This document shows, piece after piece, positions 57,101 to 64,000 of a DNA stretch of 64,000 nucleotides (position 1 is its first letter; every line of letters starts with the position of its first letter). Source of the stretch: an uncultured Clostridia bacterium (lineage in GTDB: Bacteria > Bacillota > Clostridia > Lachnospirales > Lachnospiraceae); assembly GCA_947303805.1 (NCBI GenBank), contig CAMYZE010000004.1:124001-188000 (forward strand). Direction: 5' to 3'. The translations under genes and the position numbers were made by a program. Below the pieces are notes generated by a model. It ran no database searches. It was not told the DNA's origin and saw nothing but the letters and a program-made list of their open reading frames with translations.

Positions 57101-57541
57101 TGTCTTTTCTTCAGCTATTGATTCGTCCTCTTCGATTGTAGTTTCTTCTTCAGCAATTGAAGATTCTTCTTCAGCATAAGTTTCTTCAATGACTTCACTC
57201 TCTTCTATGTCCTCTTCGGGTTCTTCACCACTAATTGTACTTTCTCCTTCAGTTTCATCCTCTACTTTTGGACTCACATAGCTTTCGTCACTTTCCTGTG
57301 AAGACTCTTCGCTTACTTCTGTGGGTTCTTCTTCAACCTGAGTATCGTTTCCCTCAGTATCTTTTTCCTCAGTCTCTTCTCCTACATCAATAACAGTGCT
57401 CTCATTACTTTCGAGAACTTCTTCCACCTTTTCTTGGTTTTCATTAATTTCGAGGTCTTCTACTGCAAATGATGTGAGTGTACTACCTAAAACCATAGTT
57501 ACACACAAAAAAATTGCAATAAGCTTTTTTAAATGCATCAT
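54170..57541 (-). CDS. BspA-like leucine-rich-repeat surface protein with cell-wall-binding repeats
   Basis: 1123 residues. In order: a signal peptide (cleavage near TSFA); an acidic Glu/Ser/Thr-rich stalk (about 35-150); DUF285/BspA-type repeats (about 270-600, e.g. FDTSNVTDFCAMFADC); two Listeria-Bacteroides (Flg_new/InlB-B) repeats (about 655-790, VTLYAYY and ITLYVKW); a run of about 16 glycines near residue 940; and C-terminal glucan/choline-binding-like repeats (GWKQINGGYYYFGSDGKMY). It is probably held to the cell wall by those repeats and binds host or bacterial partners. A promoter and GAAGGTG site precede ATG 57,541. It may drive ftn, degV and comEC downstream. Confidence 0.93.
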   Translation of the reverse strand: MMHLKKLIAIFLCVTMVLGSTLTSFAVEDLEINENQEKVEEVLESNESTVIDVGEETEEKDTEGNDTQVEEEPTEVSEESSQESDESYVSPKVEDETEGESTISGEEPEEDIEESEVIEETYAEEESSIAEEETTIEEDESIAEEKTTEAVSTVAAEKLLTSGEGTIRILNPGWNNMKGNPYWSSPLTSIDSIEFRESNEEFTHDDMYYSWEDNGIKFYVYEIWDSEDHSYTNSGYGVVIQIAEGEKLQTAVDANHLFSGLDTLKTIKNLEMLDTSNTEIFDSMFEGCNELEELNLYSFDTGKATSMEGMFSGCSSLTSLDISSFDTSNVWSMAYMFENASSLEIIDVSNFDTSNVVKMQNMFATGEKTYDDNYEYLEVPSKLREIIFGGNFNTSNVNDMSGLFQGSAVNNLDLSHFDTSSVTSMREMFSNCSLLEEVNISSFDTSNVTDFCAMFADCYRLSSIDLSHFNTAKAELFSYMFSNCYELEVIDVSNFEGKRVSDLHNMFNMSGEPTTFVTDDSGQHTIGDKPKREPKLKVVDISGLELEHYEIFSFDMFTDASNLTTIYASPKFLNGGRLLNYMLFEGCVSLVGGNGTTYDSNHIWTDYAVVDTDETPGYFTDKSKKEFTVTFKNEIANSDVTKSVKYGETVEAIEADEIEGYSFKYWYLNDESEAFDFNTAIKKDVTLYAYYIQTSFKITYDLKGGNFVDGFVAKDRIESSETYNLPTADKLTKEEANFLGWYDNEDFSGDAITSIKNVTSNITLYVKWEDFCIITMNPGPSRVDDNYILYGGTPYDVRIKVGEKYTVPAVTTKAFIYYDYFKYCRILLGDPSDKERRVYYEAYNEDGMYLGKFYGGEEIVISDKRINFKSFWWISGASKITYEEILKQYGEPTRDCALARQRYNENKAASAAKPAYKNNNAGNRGGSGGGGGGGGGGGGGGGGSGLKLSGVNPLNAESPLETLGLAQTNQLNVNQTQEAPNAVKTQAEAKTASSASYSLSKDSAKWSQNADGTWSMSVNSGMTQAAASNGFYSLSDVNAVTGEQTKSVYYFDEKGQMATGWVKDATGSMYFFETANTANVGKMTTGWKQINGGYYYFGSDGKMYTNGVTPDGYKVGADGVWTA
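54712..54773. repeat. Trinucleotide run coding for polyglycine
   Basis: A near-continuous run of CC(A/G/T) triplets on the plus strand, giving about 16 glycines on the minus strand in the BspA-like protein. It is in frame, so changes in length would not break the protein. Confidence 0.8.
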
Positions 57542-57578
57542 TGGTTCACCTTCTATACCTTTATTTGTATATCTTTAA

Positions 57579-57608
57579 ATATTACCATATTTTATGCATA
57601 ATTTTCAA
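57579..57608 (-). promoter_or_regulatory. Candidate promoter of the BspA-like gene
   Basis: Minus-strand TTGAAA (57,608-57,603), 18-base spacer, TAATAT (57,584-57,579). A reasonable but not strong match. Confidence 0.4.
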
Positions 57609-57624
57609 GGGAAAATAGTATTTA

Positions 57625-58638
57625 TCACATCTTTATGTCAAAATGCACTTCTTTATCATTAAATTCTTCCTTTATAGCCTCTAATTTATCTCTAAATGCT
57701 CTCTTACTGCCACCTCTTATAATTGAATTTAGTATATACACTAACAAAATTAGCATTACCATCACAGGAACAAGTATTGCAAATATTTTAACCATATAAG
57801 GCAATACATTTGACACTGCATTTTTCAGTTCATAATTATTTTCATACCAATATCTAAATGCATTTACTCTAAACTTGATTACTTCATATATATTTACTGT
57901 ATAGGTTTTATAAGTACTTTGCTTTTTTGCATTTTCTATCTGATTTTTGATTCTCTCACTTTTCTTTGCGAGTTCAGAATCTTGTCTTGCTATCCAATCC
58001 TTATCCTTTGATTCTTGAAGAGCCTTTCTTGCCTCTTCCATTTCTTTTAATTGCTGCTCATAATTTGTCAGTTCTTGCTCTATAGATGTGATGTTTGAAT
58101 TTGAAACTCTTATCTCTCCCCACTTGCCAAGAGTATCCTCGATTTTTGACAAGTCAGTCACTGAATTGTCAACTGTAAATTCTAATTCTTGATATCTTGG
58201 ATAAAATTCATTATCATAAACTACTTTTTTAAGACTGTTTTGTTGGTTGATTTTAATTGTGCCATTTACATCTTTTACAACTTTCATCAAATCTTCAACT
58301 AAAGTAGCAAAATGAATTGTGTCAACTCTGTAAAACTTATTCTCTCTATACCTTTCTGGCGTAGTCATTGCCTCTTCATCATTTGATGATTCTTCATATA
58401 GGGCATCCGGTGAAATTGCATTTGCAACTCCCATTTCCTTAGCCATAAATGTCTCATTCTTTGCTGCCGCCCTAAACATAGGTGCTGAAGTTGCCATAGT
58501 GCTGTAGCCATAGGTATTTGCATTTTCAACTCCGTCATAAGTAATGGTCAATTCTTTGGTTCTTAAAAACAAAAACCAAATTAAAGTCAATACTATTATG
58601 GTAATAATTACGGGTTTAATTATATTTTTTTTATTCAT
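57625..58638 (-). CDS. DUF4349 domain membrane protein
   Basis: 337 residues from ATG 58,638 (or 339 from 58,644; an ORF to 58,695 exists but is unlikely). One N-terminal helix (IIKPVIITIIVLTLIWFLFL) anchors it. An extracellular domain follows, with a coiled-coil region (YEQQLKEMEEARKALQESKD). A second helix lies near the C-terminus (FAILVPVMVMLILLVYIL) with a basic cytoplasmic tail. The VDNSVTDLSKIEDTLGKWGE segment fits the DUF4349 pattern. Its start overlaps the end of the 37-residue acidic ORF upstream. Function unknown. Confidence 0.75.
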   Translation of the reverse strand: MNKKNIIKPVIITIIVLTLIWFLFLRTKELTITYDGVENANTYGYSTMATSAPMFRAAAKNETFMAKEMGVANAISPDALYEESSNDEEAMTTPERYRENKFYRVDTIHFATLVEDLMKVVKDVNGTIKINQQNSLKKVVYDNEFYPRYQELEFTVDNSVTDLSKIEDTLGKWGEIRVSNSNITSIEQELTNYEQQLKEMEEARKALQESKDKDWIARQDSELAKKSERIKNQIENAKKQSTYKTYTVNIYEVIKFRVNAFRYWYENNYELKNAVSNVLPYMVKIFAILVPVMVMLILLVYILNSIIRGGSKRAFRDKLEAIKEEFNDKEVHFDIKM

Positions 58639-58744
58639 AGTCATCATCATCCTCCTCATATTCATTTTCTTGGTCTTCTTCATCTTCCATGCCATATAAA
58701 TCTGGGTTTAATAGCATGTCATTCATAAAATCGTCGTCAAACAT
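58631..58744 (-). CDS. Acidic 37-residue ORF overlapping the DUF4349 gene
   Basis: ATG at 58,744 has AAAGGAG 5 bases upstream. The product starts MFDDDFMNDMLLNPDLYG and ends in a tail of nearly continuous Asp, Glu and Tyr (about 18 acidic residues in 37). Its stop TAA overlaps the start of the DUF4349 gene, whose own GGAGG lies inside this ORF, so it could be a leader peptide that sets DUF4349 translation or a small acidic partner. No homolog is known to me. The alternative is that it is untranslated leader. Confidence 0.5.
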   Translation of the reverse strand: MFDDDFMNDMLLNPDLYGMEDEEDQENEYEEDDDDYE

Positions 58745-58765
58745 AGGGGCTCCTTTCATATACTT

Positions 58766-58793
58766 ATCAACTTCCCTAGATCGGGAAATTGAT
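58766..58793. promoter_or_regulatory. Palindrome 1: TTCCC-N6-GGGAA with extended arms
   Basis: ATCAACTTCCC, spacer TAGATC, GGGAAATTGAT: 11-base arms with one mismatch, in the leader of the acidic ORF. Paired with palindrome 2; arm changes between them are compensatory. Confidence 0.6.
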
Positions 58794-58813
58794 GTCTTAT
58801 TATTATATCTTTA

Positions 58814-58841
58814 ACCATTTTCCCAGGGTCGGGAAAATGGT
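58814..58841. promoter_or_regulatory. Palindrome 2: TTCCC-N6-GGGAA with perfect 11-base arms
   Basis: ACCATTTTCCC, spacer AGGGTC, GGGAAAATGGT: perfect arms, 7 bases beyond the stop of the AlbA_2 gene. It could end that transcript, although no U run follows, or serve as an operator. Confidence 0.6.
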
Positions 58842-58847
58842 CTCTTG

Positions 58848-60197
58848 TTATTGACATATCTCCCAGTGGCCAGTTTTATCCGAGCCAACTCTCTTTATAA
58901 TTTTCTTTTCCTTTAGTGAAGTAAATATTCTTTCTATGGTTCTTTTTGTTTTATTTAATTTTTTAGAAATTTCTTGTGCAGTTATATTGACATTATTTTT
59001 TATCTCATTATACACTTGCATTTCAGAATTGCTCATTTTTACACCGACATTTACACCGACATTTACACCGACATTTACAGGGACATTTTCACCATTTTCT
59101 ACGGCATTATTATCGGTATTCATCAAATTAAAGGCATATTTTATCGTGACTTTTATAGCAGACCCCCTAAAATCAAATGCCTCTTTCCCATATTTTTTGA
59201 CAATCGTAGGTATGCCATGACCACTTTGCTCAGCTATTTGGCATAGCATGAATATAGTGAAAAGTCCTCTATTAATTGGTCTGCTATAACCATTAAAAAT
59301 CATATCTTGAGTAATCCCATATGGTAGCTCTCCATATGAAAATATCTCAAATCTATCATCAAACATAAATATTGTAGGTGGTGTCTCATTTTTCCAATCA
59401 TTATGAACAAATGCATTTATTATAGCCTCACGAACTGAGTCCTCATCAAAAAGAGGTGTTTCAATTCTTTCTTTCGTCATATCATCAATTCTATGCGTAT
59501 TAAATATTTTTATATAATCCATCACATCAGAAAATGATTTAAGTAGTGATTGATTTGAAAACTCATTCTTTTTAATCATCTTAGTTCTATCTTTTCCTGC
59601 AAACTGAATCACTCTTATAATTATAATGTTTTGATCAGACAAAAGATAAGCCGTCATATTAAATTCGTTTTTAGAAGTTTTCAAATGATAACTTTCATAA
59701 AATGCATCAAGTGAATCAATATGAATGCCTTTCTTCTTCATTGTATTTACAACATAATCAAATGTTAAATCTTGAGATAGTGCTTTTATTTCTCTTATCC
59801 TATCATCAGTTTTTGACTCAATAATATTTGTAAGCATGTGAACATCAATTTGGTCATCAGATGCTCCAGTTCTTAGATAATATCTTCCATCATAAGAATA
59901 TGGTATATTAGTTCCACTTACACATACTTTAATATAATCTTTACCATCATCAGACTTTAACGTTTCTATTTCAGGTATAACCATTGGCTTAATTTTTGCT
60001 TTCATTTTTTCTTTGATCTTAATAATAGTGTCTTTCACAATATCAATACCTATGACATCACCATTATCTTGAACACCAAAATATAGAACTGCTTCTTTAT
60101 TTCTATTAAGCATACTTGAAATAGACTTGAGCCCTGCTTCAAGTTCAGACATTGTTTCTTTAAATTCAATTCTTTCTGATTCTTTGCCGATGTTCAT
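58848..60197 (-). CDS. AlbA_2 / HATPase / winged-helix protein (divergent AAA-4 family)
   Basis: 449 residues. Residues 5-125 are an AlbA_2 (Schlafen-like nucleic-acid-binding) domain beginning ESERIEFKETMSE. Residues 250-360 are a HATPase_c_4-type domain (VREAIINAFVHNDW, EQSGHGIPTIVKKYG). A linker has three NVGV units, and residues 395-449 form a winged helix (ITAQEISKKLNKTKRTIERI). Such proteins are annotated as regulators or RecG-like but act unknown. It follows hamB by 37 bases on the same strand and may regulate or extend the Hachiman system; that is inference. Confidence 0.85.
   Translation of the reverse strand: MNIGKESERIEFKETMSELEAGLKSISSMLNRNKEAVLYFGVQDNGDVIGIDIVKDTIIKIKEKMKAKIKPMVIPEIETLKSDDGKDYIKVCVSGTNIPYSYDGRYYLRTGASDDQIDVHMLTNIIESKTDDRIREIKALSQDLTFDYVVNTMKKKGIHIDSLDAFYESYHLKTSKNEFNMTAYLLSDQNIIIIRVIQFAGKDRTKMIKKNEFSNQSLLKSFSDVMDYIKIFNTHRIDDMTKERIETPLFDEDSVREAIINAFVHNDWKNETPPTIFMFDDRFEIFSYGELPYGITQDMIFNGYSRPINRGLFTIFMLCQIAEQSGHGIPTIVKKYGKEAFDFRGSAIKVTIKYAFNLMNTDNNAVENGENVPVNVGVNVGVNVGVKMSNSEMQVYNEIKNNVNITAQEISKKLNKTKRTIERIFTSLKEKKIIKRVGSDKTGHWEICQ
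59041..59088. repeat. 12-bp tandem repeat coding for NVGV units
   Basis: Three exact units of ACACCGACATTT and one variant (ACAGGGACATTT). They encode the N-V-G-V linker in the AlbA_2 protein on the minus strand. The length is a multiple of 3, so copy changes would keep the frame. Confidence 0.85.
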
Positions 60198-60234
60198 AGT
60201 ATTATTTATCTTTTTATATTGATTTAATTAATAT

Positions 60235-62244
60235 TTACATATTCATTATATTGTTTTTTGAAAACGGGCTTTCAACACTGTTAATAACTCTCTTTTGATC
60301 TTTTTTCAAACGGTCAATCATTTTTGATGTTGAAATATTATCATCAAGGTTTAACGTTTCAACAATCTTTAATGCATCATTAGGTTCAATTCCTAAGTCC
60401 TCAAGAATTTTATGTGCCATCCCCTTATTATTATAACTATTAACAAGTTGAATAAACTGTTTTAAAATAGGACTCTTAATTTCTTTATTTATAAAGCTAA
60501 TATAATCCACAATTCTACAAAACTTAAATTTAATGTAATTGTTTAATTCAAATATCGAATTTATAAAAATATTGATATTATTAATACTTTTTTTGATATT
60601 ATATTTCATATTGAAATCTTCTACCATACTTTTAATACTTTGTTTATGCAATAAATTATTAATAAAATATTTATATGGCAAATATTTCTGCTGTAAACCT
60701 TCATAATTTTCATTTTTAAATTTATAATATGGTGCACTTTTTATTAGAGATACTGTTTGTTCAATGCATTTTTGAATATCAGTACATTTTTCAAATTCAG
60801 TAATTCCCTCTTCATAAAGCTTTATCAATATATCAATTTTTAGATTATTATTTTTAATATCATCTGTATTTACGCCATATCTTTTAAGTTTATTAATTTT
60901 TAACTGATATTCATGGTTTTTTTGTTCATCTTTATAATTCTTATTTAAATACAAGTTTTCATCATCAGAAAATGATTCTTCATCTTCTGCTCTAATTACC
61001 AATTTTTCCCATTGATCTATCTGAGATATTTTTTCTTTTGCTTTATCGCTATAAATATATATGTTTCCAATAATTGGATTTTTAGGATTGAGCCTACCCA
61101 CACGCCCCATTAGATTATTCAATTTAAAGACTGAACCAGGATCATCTACAATTATTAATGATTGTGCTGGAGTATTTATTCCTTCCATTAGTGTATTTGT
61201 ACATAATAAAACTTTCAGATTTTTAGAATTAAACTCATTTTCATAAAATTTCCTTAGAAACATTGGTGTCTTTCCATGATGTATCCCTATGCCTCTTTTT
61301 AGTAGTCCAACTACATACCAGTCCTTTGAATAATTATTTTCCAAAAAAGCTATTTCTTCTTGATATTTATTCATTAAAGATTTATCTTCAGGTAAAAATT
61401 CTAATAGTTTATTGACACTTTTAAAAATTGATTCAGGCGACTTAAAGTATACTAATTGAGAATTATTTGAAATATACTCCATCCAATTTCTTTCCGCTTT
61501 TATCATTATTATTTCACTAAAAACCGGAATATAATTACAATACATTCTATCAATATTAATATGCGTATGTTCAAAATGCATATCTCCAATATATGGACCT
61601 AATAAAATAATTTTTCTTGCAACGTTAATTAAATCAATGTATGCTTTATTCATATACAAAATTCTATCATCAGTTTTTATTTCTTTCTTTTCACAAGCCA
61701 ATTTATATATTTCATCATATACCAATAAATCTATCTTTGCTTTACTAATTTTCTTTATATAATTATTATCGCTTCTTTCTGGCACAAATATATAAAAATT
61801 ATTTTCTTCTTCTATTTCATCGCTATTTATACAAATATTATAGTTCTCTCCAAAAATACTATATATCTTTTTTAATAGCTCGTTCATTAATGCTAAAGTT
61901 GGAACAATAAATACTATATTATGTATAGTGCTCATATTTCTTTTTATATACTCAAGAGCAATAAATGTCTTCCCAAAACTAGTAGGAGCACTTAAAAACA
62001 GATTCCCTTGGTCTATAATATTTAACGCTTCTAGTTGATATCTCGTTAAAATAACTCTGTTATCTATTTGCGATTTATACATCTCATTCTTTATAATGCT
62101 TTTAAAACTTCTGCTGCTAGAATATATACTTAAATCGTAAAATGTTGCATCAGAATCGTTAAATGGTTCTTTGTAAAACACTCTTCTTAATAAATCTTTT
62201 CTATTCTTTTCAATATCCTTATTTAGATATTTATATTCTACCAT
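60235..62244 (-). CDS. hamB: Hachiman system helicase HamB
   Basis: 669 residues, a superfamily 2 helicase. A Q-like motif is LTRYQLEAL (66-74), motif I SAPTSFGKTF (85-94), motif II VYDEIYK (175-181), motif V CTNTLMEGINTPAQ and motif VI NLMGRVGRLNP. The SAPTSFGKT loop and the partner HamA upstream identify Hachiman, an anti-phage system whose helicase-nuclease complex degrades DNA on infection. It is shorter than many HamB proteins. The 5' end overlaps hamA by 14 bases with GAGGA before the ATG, so the two are coupled. Confidence 0.85.
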   Translation of the reverse strand: MVEYKYLNKDIEKNRKDLLRRVFYKEPFNDSDATFYDLSIYSSSRSFKSIIKNEMYKSQIDNRVILTRYQLEALNIIDQGNLFLSAPTSFGKTFIALEYIKRNMSTIHNIVFIVPTLALMNELLKKIYSIFGENYNICINSDEIEEENNFYIFVPERSDNNYIKKISKAKIDLLVYDEIYKLACEKKEIKTDDRILYMNKAYIDLINVARKIILLGPYIGDMHFEHTHINIDRMYCNYIPVFSEIIMIKAERNWMEYISNNSQLVYFKSPESIFKSVNKLLEFLPEDKSLMNKYQEEIAFLENNYSKDWYVVGLLKRGIGIHHGKTPMFLRKFYENEFNSKNLKVLLCTNTLMEGINTPAQSLIIVDDPGSVFKLNNLMGRVGRLNPKNPIIGNIYIYSDKAKEKISQIDQWEKLVIRAEDEESFSDDENLYLNKNYKDEQKNHEYQLKINKLKRYGVNTDDIKNNNLKIDILIKLYEEGITEFEKCTDIQKCIEQTVSLIKSAPYYKFKNENYEGLQQKYLPYKYFINNLLHKQSIKSMVEDFNMKYNIKKSINNINIFINSIFELNNYIKFKFCRIVDYISFINKEIKSPILKQFIQLVNSYNNKGMAHKILEDLGIEPNDALKIVETLNLDDNISTSKMIDRLKKDQKRVINSVESPFSKNNIMNM

Positions 62245-63094
62245 TATTAATCCTCTTAATAAATGTTTCCAATAGTTCTTTTTTTGACAACACAGGCAAA
62301 AACACCAATACTAAATTGTTTTTATAACTTTGCATAATATGATTTCTCAGTAAAAAGCTTTTTATTTTGTTTTCATAATCAATTTTTTTATAAATATCAT
62401 CATTTACAATAAATGCTATATGACTAATTGATATACTGTCAAATTTAATTGTTTCAATTTCTTCTACTATCTCATTTCTTGCAGTTCCATTCGGTGCTAT
62501 TATATTGTTCGTATGTTGAGCAATATAACTAAACTCAACGATATTAGAATGATTATCAATGCTTTCAATTGCCGCTTTTAATGCCTCTATTATATTGGAA
62601 TAAAACTTTGCTTCTCCAAAATATAATACTTTTTTTTCATAATCATAGAATATATTATCATTACCATAAGCAGGCATTTTAGATGATGTTTTTAAAGACA
62701 CCTTGGCTATTATTGTTTTCATATTCGCAATTTTATCTAGTAATATACACATTAAATATTCTGCTATATCTCCTTGAAATATAGTATTATTGATGTTAAT
62801 ACTATCACAATCTTCCCACCCTAAATTATTGAAAATTTGCTCAATTTTCTCATTTATCAAGTTATTCGCTACCAATTTTTTTATATACTCTTTTGTGTCA
62901 TATAAAGTTTTTGTACTCTCATTTTGTGTAGCATAATAAAACAAATTGGTTCTATCCAATAACTTATCAATTATTTTATTATATAATAACGATTTATTGC
63001 TAATTAGTGTATCCCAACTTTCCACATTAAGTCTAAGTTTGGAAATATTTTCATTGTTTAATAACTCTATTTTTATAAAATCAATTTGATCCAT
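62231..63094 (-). CDS. hamA: Hachiman system nuclease HamA (DUF1837)
   Basis: 287 residues with the DUF1837 nuclease core: GDIAEYLMCILLDKI (108-122), KVSLKTSSKMPAYGND (131-146) and YFGEAKFYSN (158-167), the last being the Glu-x-Lys of a PD-(D/E)xK fold. HamA forms a complex with HamB; the nuclease is held off until the helicase senses invasion. The rest is A+T-rich and Asn/Ile/Lys-rich, suggesting transfer. It lies 70 bases after the restriction endonuclease gene. Confidence 0.85.
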   Translation of the reverse strand: MDQIDFIKIELLNNENISKLRLNVESWDTLISNKSLLYNKIIDKLLDRTNLFYYATQNESTKTLYDTKEYIKKLVANNLINEKIEQIFNNLGWEDCDSININNTIFQGDIAEYLMCILLDKIANMKTIIAKVSLKTSSKMPAYGNDNIFYDYEKKVLYFGEAKFYSNIIEALKAAIESIDNHSNIVEFSYIAQHTNNIIAPNGTARNEIVEEIETIKFDSISISHIAFIVNDDIYKKIDYENKIKSFLLRNHIMQSYKNNLVLVFLPVLSKKELLETFIKRINNGRI

Positions 63095-63164
63095 ATTTTA
63101 CTTGACTCATTCATATTAATTTATAAACTTTATTATCTTAAGAACAAAGTTAACTATAGTAACC

Positions 63165-64000
63165 TTAATCATTGTTTAATAACTTAAGCACATCAATTTT
63201 TTTATTTAGCAAATACAAATCGTATGCTTCAACCGCAGGGATAAACTTTACTAAAATTGGTTTTAGTTTTAATGGTTCTTTTGTAAACATATCCATCGTT
63301 ACACTACTCTTATCAATTATTTTTTCTTCTTCAGTAGGTAATATAAAAATATTTCTGACTTCATATCCGTTATCTTCAATCAAATTTTTATATGCTAGTT
63401 GATACAAAAATTGTTTTGTAATTGATTCAATTCCTGGTTGTCTTTTTGGAGCTTGACCTTTCTCAAGTAATGGATAATAATATTTCGCATCTAAAATAAT
63501 GAAAAATTTGCTTTCTTCATTTTTATAAACTGTAATCGTATCTGGTATAAGTGTCTTAGCGGCAAGGTTACCCGTATATGTCCACTTTGGCTTTTCAATA
63601 ATATCTATGAGTTTTTGATTATTATCATTACAAACAATTGGTTTATCAATATCTTTCAATTTGGTCTCTAGTTTATTATCAAATATTTCAGCGCACACTT
63701 CTTCCCATACTAGATTAAAACTTTGAGTTCCATAATACGACATACATTCTATATCATTTATGCTTTGGTCTTTATTAATATAAGTATAAAACAATTTGAG
63801 TAAATTTATTTTTCTTGTATTAAACTCTACATTGATTTTTTTTAATATTTTGTATGATATATACTCTACATCCCCTACATCGCTTAGACTTTCATTAGTT
63901 AAATCAACTCCTGCTAAATCAAATAATTCAAATATCTTTGAATTATCAAATTCTTTAGATATTTTAGTAAGTATTATTCTATGTAGAACTGTAATGAAAT
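63165..64000 (-). CDS. LlaJI-family restriction endonuclease (partial, 5' end beyond window)
   Basis: At least 277 codons, open to the window edge with no stop; a TTG at 63,794 is not the real start. The C-terminal half matches LlaJI-type endonucleases: YYGTQSFNLVWEEVCAEIF, ILDAKYYYPLLEKGQ (the PD-(D/E)xK Asp-x-Lys strand) and ESITKQFLYQLAYKN. LlaJI systems normally add a McrB-like GTPase and one or two cytosine methylases; these should lie beyond the right edge. With hamA and hamB downstream it forms a defence island. Confidence 0.8.
   Translation of the reverse strand, partial: FITVLHRIILTKISKEFDNSKIFELFDLAGVDLTNESLSDVGDVEYISYKILKKINVEFNTRKINLLKLFYTYINKDQSINDIECMSYYGTQSFNLVWEEVCAEIFDNKLETKLKDIDKPIVCNDNNQKLIDIIEKPKWTYTGNLAAKTLIPDTITVYKNEESKFFIILDAKYYYPLLEKGQAPKRQPGIESITKQFLYQLAYKNLIEDNGYEVRNIFILPTEEEKIIDKSSVTMDMFTKEPLKLKPILVKFIPAVEAYDLYLLNKKIDVLKLLNND

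Noticed and set aside
59041..59088. CRISPR array
   Set aside because: Units are 12 bp, directly adjacent and in frame within a gene; there are no spacers and no cas genes.
58936..59246. Plus-strand ORFs of 90-94 codons opposite the AlbA_2 gene
   Set aside because: They are produced by the 12-bp repeat and A+T-rich antisense sequence, without ribosome binding sites or protein-like composition.
58848..60197. RecG-type helicase
   Set aside because: This family is often named RecG-like, but there are no helicase motifs; the domains are AlbA_2, HATPase and winged helix.

Overview
The window looks like a low-GC, Gram-positive anaerobe of the class Clostridia, most like Lachnospiraceae or a close relative. 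The evidence is A+T-rich genes with AGGAGG-type ribosome binding sites, a GlgC/GlgD glycogen operon, PduL-AckA acetate formation, Feo iron uptake, many lipoproteins, and an F-type ATP synthase whose c subunit carries a sodium-binding signature. Family placement is an inference; there is no rRNA or tRNA gene to test it. No gene-free stretch exceeds about 260 bases.

From 1 to 41,727 every gene lies on the minus strand. Reading in the direction of transcription (high to low coordinates), this part holds: an OmpR-type two-component system; an ABC transporter made of a substrate-binding/permease fusion and an ATPase with a C-terminal histidine-kinase-like ATPase domain; a lipoprotein; a glycogen block (glgB, glgP, glgC, glgD, glgA, a GH13 glycosidase and a ROK kinase); a surface cluster of DUF6273, SGNH-hydrolase and acyltransferase proteins; the ATP synthase operon, led by a 44-residue membrane protein; rplM-rpsI; then a lipoprotein, glmS, a three-domain DUF6273 lipoprotein, an SGNH protein, greA, glyS, a DUF1538 transporter and the start of its P-II partner. 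DUF6273 occurs seven times in four proteins, three of which sit with SGNH and acyltransferase domains. I regard that cluster as the best candidate for an undescribed cell-surface system.

From 41,966 to 44,384 the plus strand carries a secreted coiled-coil protein and pduL-ackA. The feo operon (Cys-rich protein, two FeoA, FeoB; minus strand) faces a divergent DtxR-type regulator. Two good promoters overlap one palindrome between them. Next come a lipoprotein, an M20 peptidase, ThiT, ComEC, DegV, ferritin and a large BspA-like surface protein, then a DUF4349 membrane protein preceded by a 37-residue acidic ORF.

From 58,848 to the right edge lies a defence island: a LlaJI-type restriction endonuclease running off the window, Hachiman HamA and HamB, and an AlbA_2/HATPase/winged-helix protein, all on the minus strand.

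A short dispersed inverted repeat (core GGGCGAG...CGAGCCC) occurs at 11 intergenic sites and in one place supplies the end of glgA. Two 11-bp-arm palindromes with compensatory changes lie at 58,766-58,841.
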